DNA of 64,000 bases from Obelidium mucronatum. Lineage: Eukaryota > Chytridiomycota > Chytridiomycetes > Chytridiales > Chytriomycetaceae. Below the pieces are notes generated by a model. That model had not been told where the DNA came from, made no database searches, and was given only the letters and a program-made list of their open reading frames with translations. The position numbers and the translations under genes are program-made. Shown here one piece after another: positions 1-11,146 of the stretch (the first letter of the stretch is position 1; each line of letters begins with the position of its first letter). The stretch is from assembly GCA_025765595.1 (NCBI GenBank), contig JAIVFH010000029.1, positions 248,001 to 312,000 on the forward strand, written 5' to 3'.

Positions 1-1869
1 AATATCGTACACTGTATATCATCGTACGGATCAGATGCTCTTGGGTTTTACCTGACAAGGATTCCTGTAACCAAATTTGACTCGTTCTATTTTGACCCAT
101 TCACTCCAAATAGCCGTGATTGGCTTCTAACTCGACCCTCAATACTCCAAGAGAAAGCTTTTAATTTTATTTGTCGAAATCCAGGAAGGTGGGAGTATGA
201 ATCAAAGGACGTTATTCAAGTCCTCAGCTACCTGCGTCCAAACACATCTGCTGCAGCGCAAGAGATATCAAACTCTTGTATTTCATTCAACCAGTTTTTG
301 TTGGACCCTTTGTCCACAACGAGCTTAGCCTGGTTTTCTCAACAGCAGCCCAACCAACAACAACGGCATTGTGTACTCGCTCTCTGCTCACAATCCTCCA
401 AATCTACAGACGAATTGGCCGATATGTCTTCTACAATACACACATCGATGAAGCTGGATCCAGAAACTATTGAATTGATGTTGATGTGTTTGCAAGTCCG
501 AGACGTTGAGACGAGTTCAATGCTACTAAGTTTCTTTGAAACACCCTTGCCGCACGATGCGTTAGTTTGGTACGCTAGTCGAAACGCATCGAGCAAATTG
601 AATCTGATTGGTTATTTGGCGGCTGGGTTGGAATATCCCCTCCTTCACCACATCTTCACACTTACGGAATTAAAAAGGATCTTCCGGGAGCTGTTTGCGT
701 ATCTGGAAGCCTCCATGATGGGTGTACATCAACTCGAGTTTCGGTTCAACACTTACATGACGTATTTCGAAAATTATAATCTGACGAGGGAGTTGGAAAT
801 AATGAATCGAGAGACGTCTTGGTTTCATCGCGTTTGGTTTGCTTCTTTGAATGCCACGGATCGGTTGCTTGTGATTGATTATGTATGCTCGGATCCGGTG
901 GCTGATTTACAAGTTGTTATGGATCTTTTTACGGACTATTTCTTGTCTTTTTCGGACTTGTCTGCGCTGGCTATTGAAAAGATGAACGGATGTCCAAAAA
1001 TACACGCGGTAATGGCTGATAAATGGATTGAGTTGTATGTGTATATCTTTTGTGCTGTGGCGAGTACGTTAATGATTGGTTGGACTGGAGTCATGGCGCT
1101 ACATGAATTGAAATTCAAGAATGATCAGCATCATCAACAACAACGCAAGCTCTCTCCATTCTATATCGCCATGTTTCTGAGCAGTTTCGCTTTATTAGGA
1201 ACTGATATTACATATGCAGTCTATTGGAACATTCTCCTCAAGAACTTTAATGTCCTGACACCCAAAACGATATCCGCACAGGCAGCATGCTATATACTCA
1301 CGTTCATATTCACAAGTTTATGGAGTCAAACATACCTCCAAATTTCCTATGTCCGATCCGAGTCACTAATTCAAACCGTTTTCCCTAAACACTTTACAAG
1401 AATCAAGACCCTCTTTCGATTGAGTCCGATTCTGATATTCAGTCCTGTTTTATTCAGCTCTCTTGAAGTGCTTCGATTCACTGGGTTCCTGGCGCCCACA
1501 TTGACGTGGGCGTCTCAAGCCATCAGTGAAGCAACATTGTTGGGGTTGGACGTGATTCTCTTGATGACGTTCTTGAAATTCGTGACGGGTTTGAATGAGG
1601 CGATGGAAACGGATACAACGCGGTTCAAGATGATTTCTCAGTTTGGGACTGTTGCGAGTGTTTTGTGTTTGTTTATTTGTATTGTTTCGTTGGGGAGACC
1701 GCTTTTGACGACTTTTTGGCCGATGGAGTCGTTCTTGTTGCATTTGTGTACGGTTGTGATGGTTTGTTTGATGCATTTGGTGGATTTGGTCATGTTGTGG
1801 ATGAAGTGGATGCTTTTGAGGAGGAAAGGGTCGAATGTTGTGGTTGTGGGGACTAGTGAGGCGAAATAA
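1..1869 (+). CDS. WFxxQ-repeat seven-TM receptor-like protein, 5' truncated by window edge
   Basis: The reading frame is open from base 1, so the N-terminus lies outside the window. The first residues already align with the middle of the ectodomain of the next two genes (a PFTPxSRxW block near residue 40). At least four repeat units ending in C or G are visible, with cores such as AWFSQQQ and VWFASLN. Seven hydrophobic helices follow: roughly residues 345-367, 385-407, 425-447, 460-482, 498-523, 540-562 and 572-597. The motif SYVRSES follows helix 3. Basic residues in the loops after helices 1 and 3 and in the tail suggest N-out/C-in topology. This copy has no intron where its neighbours carry a phase-1 intron. 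I do not recognise the family; a GPCR-like sensory receptor is inference. Confidence 0.8.
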   Translation, partial: NIVHCISSYGSDALGFYLTRIPVTKFDSFYFDPFTPNSRDWLLTRPSILQEKAFNFICRNPGRWEYESKDVIQVLSYLRPNTSAAAQEISNSCISFNQFLLDPLSTTSLAWFSQQQPNQQQRHCVLALCSQSSKSTDELADMSSTIHTSMKLDPETIELMLMCLQVRDVETSSMLLSFFETPLPHDALVWYASRNASSKLNLIGYLAAGLEYPLLHHIFTLTELKRIFRELFAYLEASMMGVHQLEFRFNTYMTYFENYNLTRELEIMNRETSWFHRVWFASLNATDRLLVIDYVCSDPVADLQVVMDLFTDYFLSFSDLSALAIEKMNGCPKIHAVMADKWIELYVYIFCAVASTLMIGWTGVMALHELKFKNDQHHQQQRKLSPFYIAMFLSSFALLGTDITYAVYWNILLKNFNVLTPKTISAQAACYILTFIFTSLWSQTYLQISYVRSESLIQTVFPKHFTRIKTLFRLSPILIFSPVLFSSLEVLRFTGFLAPTLTWASQAISEATLLGLDVILLMTFLKFVTGLNEAMETDTTRFKMISQFGTVASVLCLFICIVSLGRPLLTTFWPMESFLLHLCTVVMVCLMHLVDLVMLWMKWMLLRRKGSNVVVVGTSEAK

Positions 1870-1892
1870 TATGTTATTTACATCCTGATTCT

Positions 1893-1893
<1 letters not shown>

Positions 1894-1934
<41 letters not shown>
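1894..1934. repeat. poly-T run of about 41 bases
   Basis: An uninterrupted T homopolymer follows the stop codon of the first receptor gene by about 25 bases, within the intergenic region before the next receptor. It may be a relic of a retrotransposed poly-A tail (minus strand) or a simple slippage tract. Its exact length is unlikely to be reliable in any assembly. Confidence 0.8.
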
Positions 1935-1935
<1 letters not shown>

Positions 1936-2127
1936 GTTTCTTGGTTTGCGAAGAAAGACTTTGATTTGTGATGGGTCAAAACGGCATCTCGTAAAATTGA
2001 TACTATGATGTTTGATTGTAAATGATTTGTGATTGAACCACCCAGGTGTCAAAAATAAATCTCATGTTTGGTTTCCCTGAGTGTTGCCTCTTTTTTGATT
2101 GGGTCAAGTCCAAAGAATGAGTGTCGA

Positions 2128-4303
2128 ATGAACTCAACATACTTCATCGAACATTTCAACGAGCTCTTTAGCTCGTATTCTCCACTCACGAATACAAGCG
2201 TATGGTGGTTCAACTCGCTGGATCAGCAGCTTCAAACCAATATTGTTTCTTTGCTGTGCACAACAACAACTATAGACACAGCAGTAGAGGGGACGACAAT
2301 ACAAACAAACCTCGACGCGTTATTGATTCTGAATCAAACATTCCTGCTTGGAGATAGCGTTCAATCAGCCATACAGGAATGTGTAGCCCAGGACTACGGC
2401 GGTGGTCGCATCGAAGCCGTTCCGCCAAACCAGAGTTTAACCGAGGGCGCTTTTGCGTTCAATCCGTTTACACCTGGTTCAAAGAGATGGTATTCGGAGC
2501 AGGATGAAGAGATCCAATCGAGTGCTATCGAGTTTGTTTGTGCAAATTATCAACACGTTTGGAATTATACCCCTCAACAAAGTCTGCAAGTCGTTGGATA
2601 CTTATCTGCAAATACTTCGGAAGATGCGATACAGTTGATGCAGGTTGTGAATGAATGCGTGGCATCATTGAAATTCTTGCAAGATCCAGTGGAGAATAAG
2701 TTGTGGCTGAGAAGTCAAACGGATTTAATGCAGCAGAGCATGCTGATTCACTTGTGTGCTGATCCGAATCAATCGACTGAGTACATGAGCTGGTTGCTCG
2801 CGTTTTTGCGGCAGTTTTTGTCAAATAATCCGCGAGTCCAGGATATGGCTTGGGACTGTGTTTTGACACGGGATTCAGACCCGAAGAAATCATTTCAGAA
2901 CTATTCTAAAGCTCCAATGGATCGTGCTATGCTGACTTGGTTTAGCTCTAGGAGCTTGAAGGCGCAACTGTCTGCCATGGAGTATCTGTTTGAAGGTAAA
3001 ATGACGCTGATTTCATGTACACAGCATGCCTAAAAAAAACGAACAACATACAGGCTCATCCATAATAGATTTTAGTGTGCCTTTTCGAATTCAAGATTTG
3101 TATCAGATCTTCAAAACGTATTTGACATTCCTCGACTCTCTGGACATGTCCACAACCCCCCATCTCAAGAAGTTAGATACCCTTTTGCGGAGATATTATT
3201 CATATAACCTTAGTTCAGAGTTAACAACTCTGACAACTGAACGCGCTCTGTCTGTTAATATTATCTGGTTTTTATCCCAAAATGGAGTTCGCCAAGGTAC
3301 TGCAGTCGATGAAATGTGCTCCGCGTTCGATTCAAATCAAGCGGTGACAATATTTGGCTACTATTGGGTTCTTTTGGGGACCGCTTTGAATCCAGTCATT
3401 TACAAAAAGATGATATCATGCCCTCAAACAATGAAGGCATTATTCCAGCTCAGACTCGAAGTTTATTTTTTTATTGGATCCAGCATTACGTCCGCTTTGA
3501 TGTTGATTGGATTGGTGGTGATGGTGGTGCGAAAGGAGGCAGGGATTAAGGCACTGGCATCAGCGTTCACTGTATCCATGATGATCAGTCTTTTTATCTT
3601 GACTTGCCAAAATGCTGTCTTTGCATATTATTGGAGCATCTGGCTGGGTAATTTCAATCAAGTTGTTGCAGCAACGAAATCCACAGAAGCCACATGTTAT
3701 ATTTCAATTTTGGCGCTCACATCGCTTTGGGACTTGACATATCTATACGTGTCTTACATTAGGTCTCGAGAGTTTATCCGTGAAGTATGGCCAAAGAATT
3801 TCCAAGTGATTCAGTGGGTATTTGCCTTGTCTCCACTACTGATTTGCAGTCCAGTCGTTGTGGGGGTTTTTGAATCTCTGAACTTGGTAGGAGTATCAGC
3901 GATTGCGACATGGTCTTTCCAAGCGGCCAGTGACGCTTGTGTTTTGCTTTTGGATCTGTTGCTCCTGACCACATTTGCCAGATTTGTCGCGAGCCTCAGC
4001 CAATACGTGTCCGACGATTGCAGACAGTTTGAAATAATATCTTGGTACGGTGGATTCGCAAGTATTGGTTGTGCTCTGATATCCATCACGTCCTTGGCGA
4101 AATCGTTTCTCTCAAAGTTGAGACCTGATGACTTTCAAAGCATGCATTTACCTGTTCTGACAAGAACACTGCTTACTTTGGTTATTTCCGGGATTTTGTT
4201 GACTATGAAGTATCAGTTGTATAGGGAGGAGGATAGACCCAAAAGTCATGATGCCATGTCCAATTATGATTTATCGAAAAGGGAATCAACTAATCGGGTC
4301 TAA
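2128..4303 (+). CDS. WFxxQ-repeat seven-TM receptor-like protein (two exons)
   Basis: Exons 2128-2995 and 3054-4303 are joined over a 58-nt phase-1 intron, giving about 705 aa. The start was chosen because MNSTYF matches the MN-x-[ST]-YF start of the paralogues. Five ectodomain units carry W-[FYL]-x-x-Q/S cores (SVWWFNS, RWYSEQD, LWLRSQT, TWFSSRS, IWFLSQN), usually followed 8-14 residues later by a Gln and a Cys. The intron lies just after unit 4. Seven predicted helices follow, with SYIRSRE after helix 3 and VWP shortly after it. The tail is basic (RPKSHDAMSNY). No N-terminal signal peptide is seen although several N-x-S/T sites are present. It is tandem with and closely similar to the next gene. 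Function unknown; receptor role inferred from topology. Confidence 0.85.
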
Positions 4304-4417
4304 TTAAATAAAAGTAAAAAATGATATCCACAATTTCAAAACGCAAATGATGAAAACTTTCTGATTCTGATTGGACCAACGAACAATACCCAAATATTAC
4401 AATATCTCCTTTACAAC

Positions 4418-6578
4418 ATGAACGCGAGCTATTTCGTCAATAATTTCCACACGATATTCAGCTCATACACGCCTCTGACTAATATCAGCGTGTGGTGGTT
4501 TGATGCTCTCCAAATTCAACCACAATTGGATATTGTCTCTTCAATCTGTAAACCGAAAATCGAGCCAACGGCAGGGGAATTAGACACACTTTGGATTCTG
4601 AATCACACTTTTTTGCTTGATTTGAGCGTACAATCTTCAATCCGAAGCTGTGTTGAACGGCATGGGCTCTCAGCACTGGCCTATTATAATGACAAGGATC
4701 CAAATATCCCTGAGCAACTTTTCACCATAAATCCATATAGTCCTGGAAGTCGCCGATGGTTCTTACAGCAGAGTCAGTCGCTACAGTCGCGTGCTGTTGG
4801 TTTCATTTACGCGAATCACCGATTCATTTGGAAGTATTCACCTGAGCAAAGCATCCAAGTTCTTCAGTATTTATCTCTGCAAAACTCTGTTTCAGGAATT
4901 CGTGAAGAATTTGAAGAATCGAGTAACTCCTTGAGATTCCTTGCACACCCTCTTGAATATACTGCTTGGTTCCAAAACCAAAATGATTTCAAACAGCAAA
5001 CATTAATCCTTCAGATTTGTGCCATTGCCGAAAAATCCACAAATGAGTTGGATCAGCTATTCGCAGTTCTTCGAATTTATGCTTCAACCAACCTGAAAGT
5101 CCAGGAAACAATGAAGGATTGTTTGAAAACAAGAGACTTGAGCATCACCGATGCTGTTCGAGGCAATTTTATGCGTACCACAGAGAATCCAATGACGACA
5201 TGGTTTGCCTCGAGAAGCCTCGATGTTCAACTTTCCACTATTGACTACTTTTTTCAAGGTGTTTATTATTTTCTCCCCCACACTGATGTGTGAATGAATG
5301 CTTACACCACCTCTAGGGCAGACTATAGACATTTCTATAGTGTTTACAATTCAAAAGTTGTTGAATATTTTTACCACATATCTCACGTTTCTGGACTCCA
5401 TGTGGATGACCACCAACCCACAAGTAAAAAGAATTCGCGTTCATATCGATTCATACACTTCATACAACCTCACAGCCGATCTCATGAATTTTCAGATGCC
5501 AAAAGTTCCAAAAGCCAATGTCGTTTGGTTCCTATCGCAAAATGCAACCAGACAGTTGGAGATTGTTGATGAAATGTGTGCGTTATTAGAAGTGAAGCAG
5601 GCCTTTCGAATATTTGGATTCTATTGGAGGTTATTTGGGCCTCAATTAGATCCAGCGTTTTACCACAGAATGAAATCGTGCACAAAAATCCAAGAGGCAT
5701 TGCAACCGATGAGGCTGGAATTTTATTTGTTTGTAGCTTCAGGGATTTTATCTGTTTTCATGCTGGCTGGACTGGTTGCTCTTGTGGTGCATAAGGAATA
5801 TGGATTTAAGGCACTTAAATCACAATTCACATCTTCCCTGATCTACAGCCTGCTCATTCTTCTTTTTCAAAATGCCGTCTTTGCTTATTACTGGAGCGTG
5901 ATGATGTTCAATTTCAGTCAGGTCACCCCGTCCACAGTAACAATCGAAGCCATTTGCTATGTCACTACAACTTTATTTTCTTCTTTTTGGGATATGGCTT
6001 ACTTGTACTTGTCGTACATACGATCTCGTGAGCTCTTGTGCGAGGTGTGGCCAAAAAGCTTTGGATTCATTAAGGGGTGCTTTCTTTTGTCGCCAGCTTT
6101 AATTGCTAGTCCTGTTATTGTGGCTGTATTTGAAGCTTTCCATGTTCCAGGCGTCACCGCAACATTGACTTGGTCATTTCAAGCCGTTGGGGACACAACA
6201 CTCCTGATTCTCGATATCTTCTTGCTTTCAACATTTGTAAGATTCGTGACGCAGATAAATAAGCTTGTTGTCGCAGATTGCAATAAGTTTCAGATAATAT
6301 CTTGGTTTGGAGGAGCAGCAAGTGTCGGATGTGCTTTGATTTCTATTGTTTCACTCATGCGCCCCGTTTTGATGAATCTGAATCCAGGCGATTACCAAGT
6401 CGTGCATAGTACTGTAATGACCAGAACTATTTTAACGCTGGTTATTTCGGCAATCCTTCTTGTAATGAAGTATCAACTCTACATAGAAGAAGAGCGACCA
6501 AAAAGCAACAGCGGAATGTCCAACTACCGCCTTTCTAAAACCAATCAAAATTCTTCGATGAATAACCTTAAAGTATAA
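4418..6578 (+). CDS. WFxxQ-repeat seven-TM receptor-like protein (two exons)
   Basis: Exons 4418-5258 and 5317-6578 flank a 58-nt phase-1 intron with the same position and length as in the upstream paralogue; the protein is about 700 aa. It starts MNASYF. Five repeat cores are visible (SVWWFDA, RRWFLQQ, AWFQNQN, TWFASRS, VWFLSQN). The seven-helix half is very similar to the upstream copy: SYIRSRE followed by CEVWPKS after helix 3, and a tail with RPKSNSGMSNY. The shared tail motif [RP]PKS-x3-MSNY is conserved outside the membrane and may be a cytosolic docking or phosphorylation site. Together with the two preceding genes it forms a head-to-tail array with about 110-260 bp between members, consistent with recent tandem duplication. 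Confidence 0.85.
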
Positions 6579-6634
6579 GCGTGTGTTCGAGATTTCAATA
6601 ATAGATTTGTAAAAACAAAAGATCTCAAAAAACC

Positions 6635-6973
6635 ATGGCTGTTATCAAACACTCGGGGCTGCAAAAAGACGTTCTGGGCATTTATCGAACTCTTTTAAAG
6701 ACTGTTTCCACGGCTATACAGCGGTCCAATACTGCTGCATCCATCACCCCGACTGACGACATGCGCAAGAAAATCAACGTCTATGCTTCAATCCGATCTG
6801 AGTTTCGCACAAACAAAACCAAGATTGCATCATCGAGCCACGCTGCAATTGAGCATTTGGTGAGAAAAGGAAAGAGGAGTCTTGAGTTGGTCAAGCGGCT
6901 CAACGAAGGAATGGATGGTATTTCAATGCATGATGAAGGAAGCAATAAGACAGGAAGAAGAAAGTGGGCGTAA
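6635..6973 (+). CDS. SDHAF1: Succinate dehydrogenase assembly factor 1 (LYR family)
   Basis: A 112-aa single-exon protein of the mitochondrial LYR (complex 1 LYR) family. Near the N-terminus SGLQKDVLGIYRTLLK carries the LYR-type tripeptide (here IYR), followed by an IRSEFR helix and the terminal block LVRKGKRSLELVKR typical of SDHAF1/Sdh6. This matrix chaperone helps deliver iron-sulfur clusters to the Sdh2 subunit of complex II and protects it from oxidants (family knowledge). The protein is slightly longer than animal versions because of a linker between the LYR helix and the next helix and a short basic tail. It ends 27 bp before the convergent SYLF gene. Confidence 0.88.
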   Translation: MAVIKHSGLQKDVLGIYRTLLKTVSTAIQRSNTAASITPTDDMRKKINVYASIRSEFRTNKTKIASSSHAAIEHLVRKGKRSLELVKRLNEGMDGISMHDEGSNKTGRRKWA

Positions 6974-7000
6974 AACGCAAATAAACTGATATTTATTCAT

Positions 7001-8483
7001 TCACTTTGGATACATCCACGAATTTGGACCCATGCTCTGCTTGGCCATCTGGATCTGTTGCTGTTCTTGCTCCAACTGGCTGGTTTGCTGCTTCAGCCGC
7101 CTCAATTGTTCTTCTAGGGAGAGAGTCCCGACATTGAACGATGCCGAATCAATTTGGTGCTGTTGTTGGGCAATCAAGAGTTCTTGGGAAACCATAGTTC
7201 CCGAATTCATTCGAGGGGTCGCGCCCAGAGGAACAGGATTAGAATAGCCACCCATTTGGGCTTGAGACAAGCCAGGAGACATCATTTGAGCAGAGACCAT
7301 CGATGGCGACATATATCCTCCAAATTGTTCTTGGCGTTGTGGGAAGTTGAACTGGCCTGAAGTCAGAGTAGGTGAGAGGGGGCCGCCGCCACCGACTAAC
7401 GCTCCTAACCCTCCATAACCTCCAGCCAATAGAGCAGTTTGAGAAGGTTGCTGTTGCTGTAGAATTTGTTGTTGCTGCAAGTACAGTTGCTGTTGCTCCA
7501 TTTGTTGTTGCATTAGTAATTGCTGCATGGCTTCCTGCTGCTGACGCTGATGCTGCTCGGCCAACTGAGCTGGTGTTGGTCCAGCAGGTACTGCGACGCT
7601 TGCCCGAGGGGCGTCGCCGTCCAATCCAATTCGTGTGGGAAGCTTATCCAAATCTGCAAAATTCTTTCGTCCATTTACTTCGATCACTCCCTGGCTGTTT
7701 CCACCTGCAGCAATATTCACCACTAGGTAAAGCGCGTTCCCGATACTGGAGCGATCAACTGTGATTTTGTTCTGCGAAAATTCAGTTATGTTTTTGTGCT
7801 GGTTCACAAACCATCAACACGTCAGCCCAAGTCACTTCGAATCCGTGCCATCTTGCATGACGCGTCATGTCTTCACGAACGCCCCATCCAGCCATGCTGC
7901 TCAACAGAGAGGCAGGTGTGAACTGGTTGTTGAAGCGGACATACGCATAGATATCTGACAGCATACGTTAACAATCGTCAAGACACATAATTATTTTTGC
8001 CAGACCATTCATTGGATCGATCCTTCCGGAGGCGGAGTAAATGCCTGCTTGGAACTTGTGTGTTCCATCCAAAATCAACCTCGTTCGAGCAACCAACGCC
8101 AAGACGCTTGATTCAGTCATAAACAAAAGTACAGAATCTTGGCCTGGCTGTACTGAGCCGCCATGGGGCACTTCAAGGATAATAGCGCAAGGGGCAGACC
8201 AATCTAAGGCCACTCAGCAAAGACACACTAACCAACCATCGGTGCTAAACAAACCTCCGGACTTTAAGCGAACCATGGCCACCCCGTTTTCGCCGCGGAA
8301 GATCGCAATGGCCATTGCCATCGAAATGAAGTTTCTTCCCATGATCCAAATTAGTCTCCACACACAAGAAGTCATTGGAACTCACTTTGGAATGCAGTCA
8401 CCGCCAGATCCAGTTCCGGTAAAAGCAGAGAGCGCCTGAGCCGCTGCTTTGCATTCTTCCCCAGCAGTGAGAACAGGTGCCAT
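7001..8483 (-). CDS. SYLF (Ysc84-like) domain protein with Gln-rich tail
   Basis: Five exons are proposed: 8386-8483, 8255-8355, 8006-8203, 7812-7954 and 7001-7771 (436 aa). All phases are consistent, although two introns use GTTTGT donors and one is only 40 nt. The first about 180 residues resemble a SYLF/DUF500 lipid-binding domain: CIPK, then a small-residue stretch, then DWSAPCAII, which corresponds to the WSAPSAI signature of Ysc84/SH3YL1, then a beta-rich segment ending FQAGIYSASGR. SYLF proteins bind phosphoinositides and, in yeast, actin patches during endocytosis. The C-terminal half (about residues 250-330) is a Gln-rich coiled coil of QQQ runs, then a Gly/Pro/Met-rich stretch. There is no SH3 domain. 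The family match is reasonable but divergent. Confidence 0.65.
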
Positions 8484-8589
8484 TTCAACAAGGTTTTGTG
8501 CAGGGTTTTGTGTATCCAAAAATAGGATCAGGGGTAAACACAGATCAAGTAATAATAGTCCAAAGTTTATTGAATAGAGCTACAGATAA

Positions 8590-10432
8590 CTACAAGTAGA
8601 ATGACTCCACTTCAATGTCCACTCTAAACCCAGTGTGTTCTTTTCGGAAAGTGTTCACTGCCGTAAGTGATCCCAAAGCCAACCCCTTTGGCCCACAAAC
8701 AAATACGCCCACGCTCAAAACCTTTTCAGAAACATCGAGTGGGGCGACATGATTCAGCAGTAATTGATTGAGATCCGGTCGAGTTCTACTTGAAACAAGC
8801 TCGATACAAGACTTCTCATCTTTCACGACCGGAGTAGCAATGGTATCACAGCTGTCTCCCGTGACCCATTCTTCCGTTTCCTGGCTGCCTTGCCCAGTTT
8901 CGAATAAATGAATAGTCAGTCGACTTCCGCCATTTGAAGAAAGTCCCTTCAGCAGAGACAACTCTCCCAAGTTTTCAGCGCGACTTGTCCAGAAAAGGAA
9001 AACATGGGCGTCTTTCTTTTCAGAGAGAAGAACGCGTTTAATGGCAGCGGTACTTGCTGCAATTCCAGTCCCTCCAACACAAAAGACCAACACGTCAGGA
9101 GAGTGAGAAGAGAGTGAAGAAAAAGGAGACCAATCTTTAACCATTTCAATCTCTTTTCCGAAAGGTCCTTGTAAGCATGCTTCCACTTGGTCAACCTTGC
9201 CTTCTGAATCCATCCGTTTCAAGTATTCAACCACCAAAGAACTCCATTCCTTTTCGCTTTTGTCGCTCTTCACAAACAAGAATGTCACGCTTGTATCTGA
9301 TGAATCGACTATAGACCATGGATGGAACTCAAGTTTGGAAACTGATGGGAAGCAGACGCGCATAAATTGGCCTGGAAGTGCTCGTGCGGCTTTTGTGGTA
9401 GCAATAGTAAGTGTGACATATCCTGAGGTTTCAAATGTCACGGAAGTAAGATGATCTTTTTTAGGGGCGATGCGAGAGTGAAGGCGGAGGAAGCCATCAA
9501 TGGTATAGAGTAACAGACCTAGAAAAAAGAAATGTTTTTTAGGTGGCATATGTATAACATAACTACATACCAGGAAGGGCAAAGTAGATGCAGCTGGAAG
9601 CATGAAGGTATGCAAAGAGCATAAAGGCAAACACCAAGACATGTGTGTAGAAGAAGGTGTTATACCATCGGCGTCTCACATAATCCAAACTTGTCATAGC
9701 TACAAAAGTGAGGGAAAAGATAGCTACGAATCCCATAACAATGTAGTACTCCTTCTTTCCCCAAGGCTTTCTGTTGTCAACTTCGAAATAGTAAACAAGA
9801 AGTTGTTTGCTGTTTCGTCCAATAACCAGCAGATACGCAAGACCAGAGCCAAAGTGGAACCACGAAGTCCAGAAAAGTCCTCTGCTGAACCAAATGTGAA
9901 ACTGAACCAAGGATGTGTAAGGAATACCCAAAAAGGTGGCCAAGAAAGAGTTTTTGGAGACAGGAAAAATGGACAGGCCCATAAGAATGGCGCATATGTC
10001 TCCCGATGCATTGTAGAGGTTGTCTAAGATGAGGCCTGCGAATGGCTTTCCGTCTTTCACCCATTTCTGAACTCTCCTATCATGAAAGTACTTGTAGTTC
10101 CAAACACTCGCAGTGATGACCATGATGAGCATCAAATACGAGAAACCAAGCTCTCCAACAGAGATTGTTGATTTGGCGAGAGGTTTCTTGCTTAGAATTC
10201 GGTTTAGTGCTGGTATTCTTGTGGCGAACAACGCGACGACTCCAGCAAAGGCAAGAAAGCCATAGAACAGCCATAGATTGGTACGTATTAAGAGAGGCGA
10301 AGATATACACCAGTCTGAAAAGCACGACCACTTTGGGTTGTCAATCAGATACCAAACAAAGCCGAGGGATGCTGGGAAAATGGCCAGAGAGAGTGCTCCA
10401 AAAAAGAATTCTTGTCGAGTGTGAATAGGCAT
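8590..10432 (-). CDS. Ferric reductase / NADPH oxidase-family transmembrane reductase
   Basis: Two exons, 9571-10432 and 8590-9518, give 596 aa. The start is the first ATG (MPIHTRQ). The N-terminal half has six to seven helices. Paired haem-ligand histidines lie at about H179/H193 and H264/H277, the usual FRE/NOX two-haem arrangement. HPWSIVD (the HPF[ST]-type FAD motif), GGTGIAA (NADPH pyrophosphate binding) and CGPKGL follow in order. The enzyme moves electrons from cytosolic NADPH via FAD and haem b across the membrane to Fe(III), Cu(II) or O2. Which acceptor is used cannot be read from sequence. There are no EF-hands, so a calcium-regulated NOX is unlikely. The SYLF gene lies 106 bp downstream on the same strand, and a decayed copy of this gene lies just upstream. 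Confidence 0.85.
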
Positions 10433-10706
10433 GGTTTTTCGGTTTGAGTATGCTTCTGTTTGACGTAGATTGGACGTGCAAAACAAGCGAGGGTTGGCTT
10501 TTATGTTTTGGCTTCAAAGTAAAATTTGAGGGATAACATGATCCAATCAGAATTCAGGACCAAACAAACAGGCACGGAATGAAACATGCTCATTGGCGGA
10601 GAGACATTTACGCTATCTGCATTGAATCAAAATGAAATGTGATTGGAGCCGTGAATGTGTAACCAGATTCAGACTTCAGTAATTTTCTTTAATGCTGTGT
10701 AATATT

Positions 10707-11106
10707 CTATAGCTCAAACGATTCCACTTTCAACTGCAATATGAAACCCTGGGACTCTCCTGTCGAAATTTCTCAGTTGATGTTATTGCCTTCATAACCG
10801 ACCCCTTTGGGCCACAGACAAAGATACGCAGTCACAATAATAATCCAGTGGAGTTATATGCTTCTACAACAGCTCATTCAAGTCGAGGCGTTTTTTGAAA
10901 CAAGACACATATTCAGATTTCGCGCCTTTTAATAAAGGTACTCTGGCAGTGAAAAGGTTGACACCATCGGCGGTAACCCATTTGTTGTCAGTTTTCTTGT
11001 GCCTGGTTTCAAACTGCTCAATAATCAATGGGGAAGTGACGCGTTTCAAATTCCATTTTAGCAGAGTATTGAAAATTTCCTTGAACATACAAGCCATAAA
11101 GACACC
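10707..11106 (-). pseudogene. Relic of a second ferric reductase (C-terminal NAD-binding part)
   Basis: Read on the minus strand, this stretch matches the last about 110 residues of the neighbouring ferric reductase. SEYVSCFKKRLDLNELL parallels CIELVSSRTRPDLNQLL. It is followed by an in-frame stop, then KHITPLD, RIFVCGPKGS (parallel to GVFVCGPKGL), and, after a frame change, GFILQLKVESFEL and a stop (parallel to GFRVDIEVESFYL). At least one nonsense codon and two frame changes mean it cannot encode a reductase. The membrane and FAD parts are absent. It lies between the functional gene and the exonuclease gene, consistent with a tandem duplicate that has been mostly deleted. Confidence 0.8.
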
Positions 11107-11146
11107 GTGACGAGAAGGAAAAGAGCAACAGCCTAAAAGACCAACT

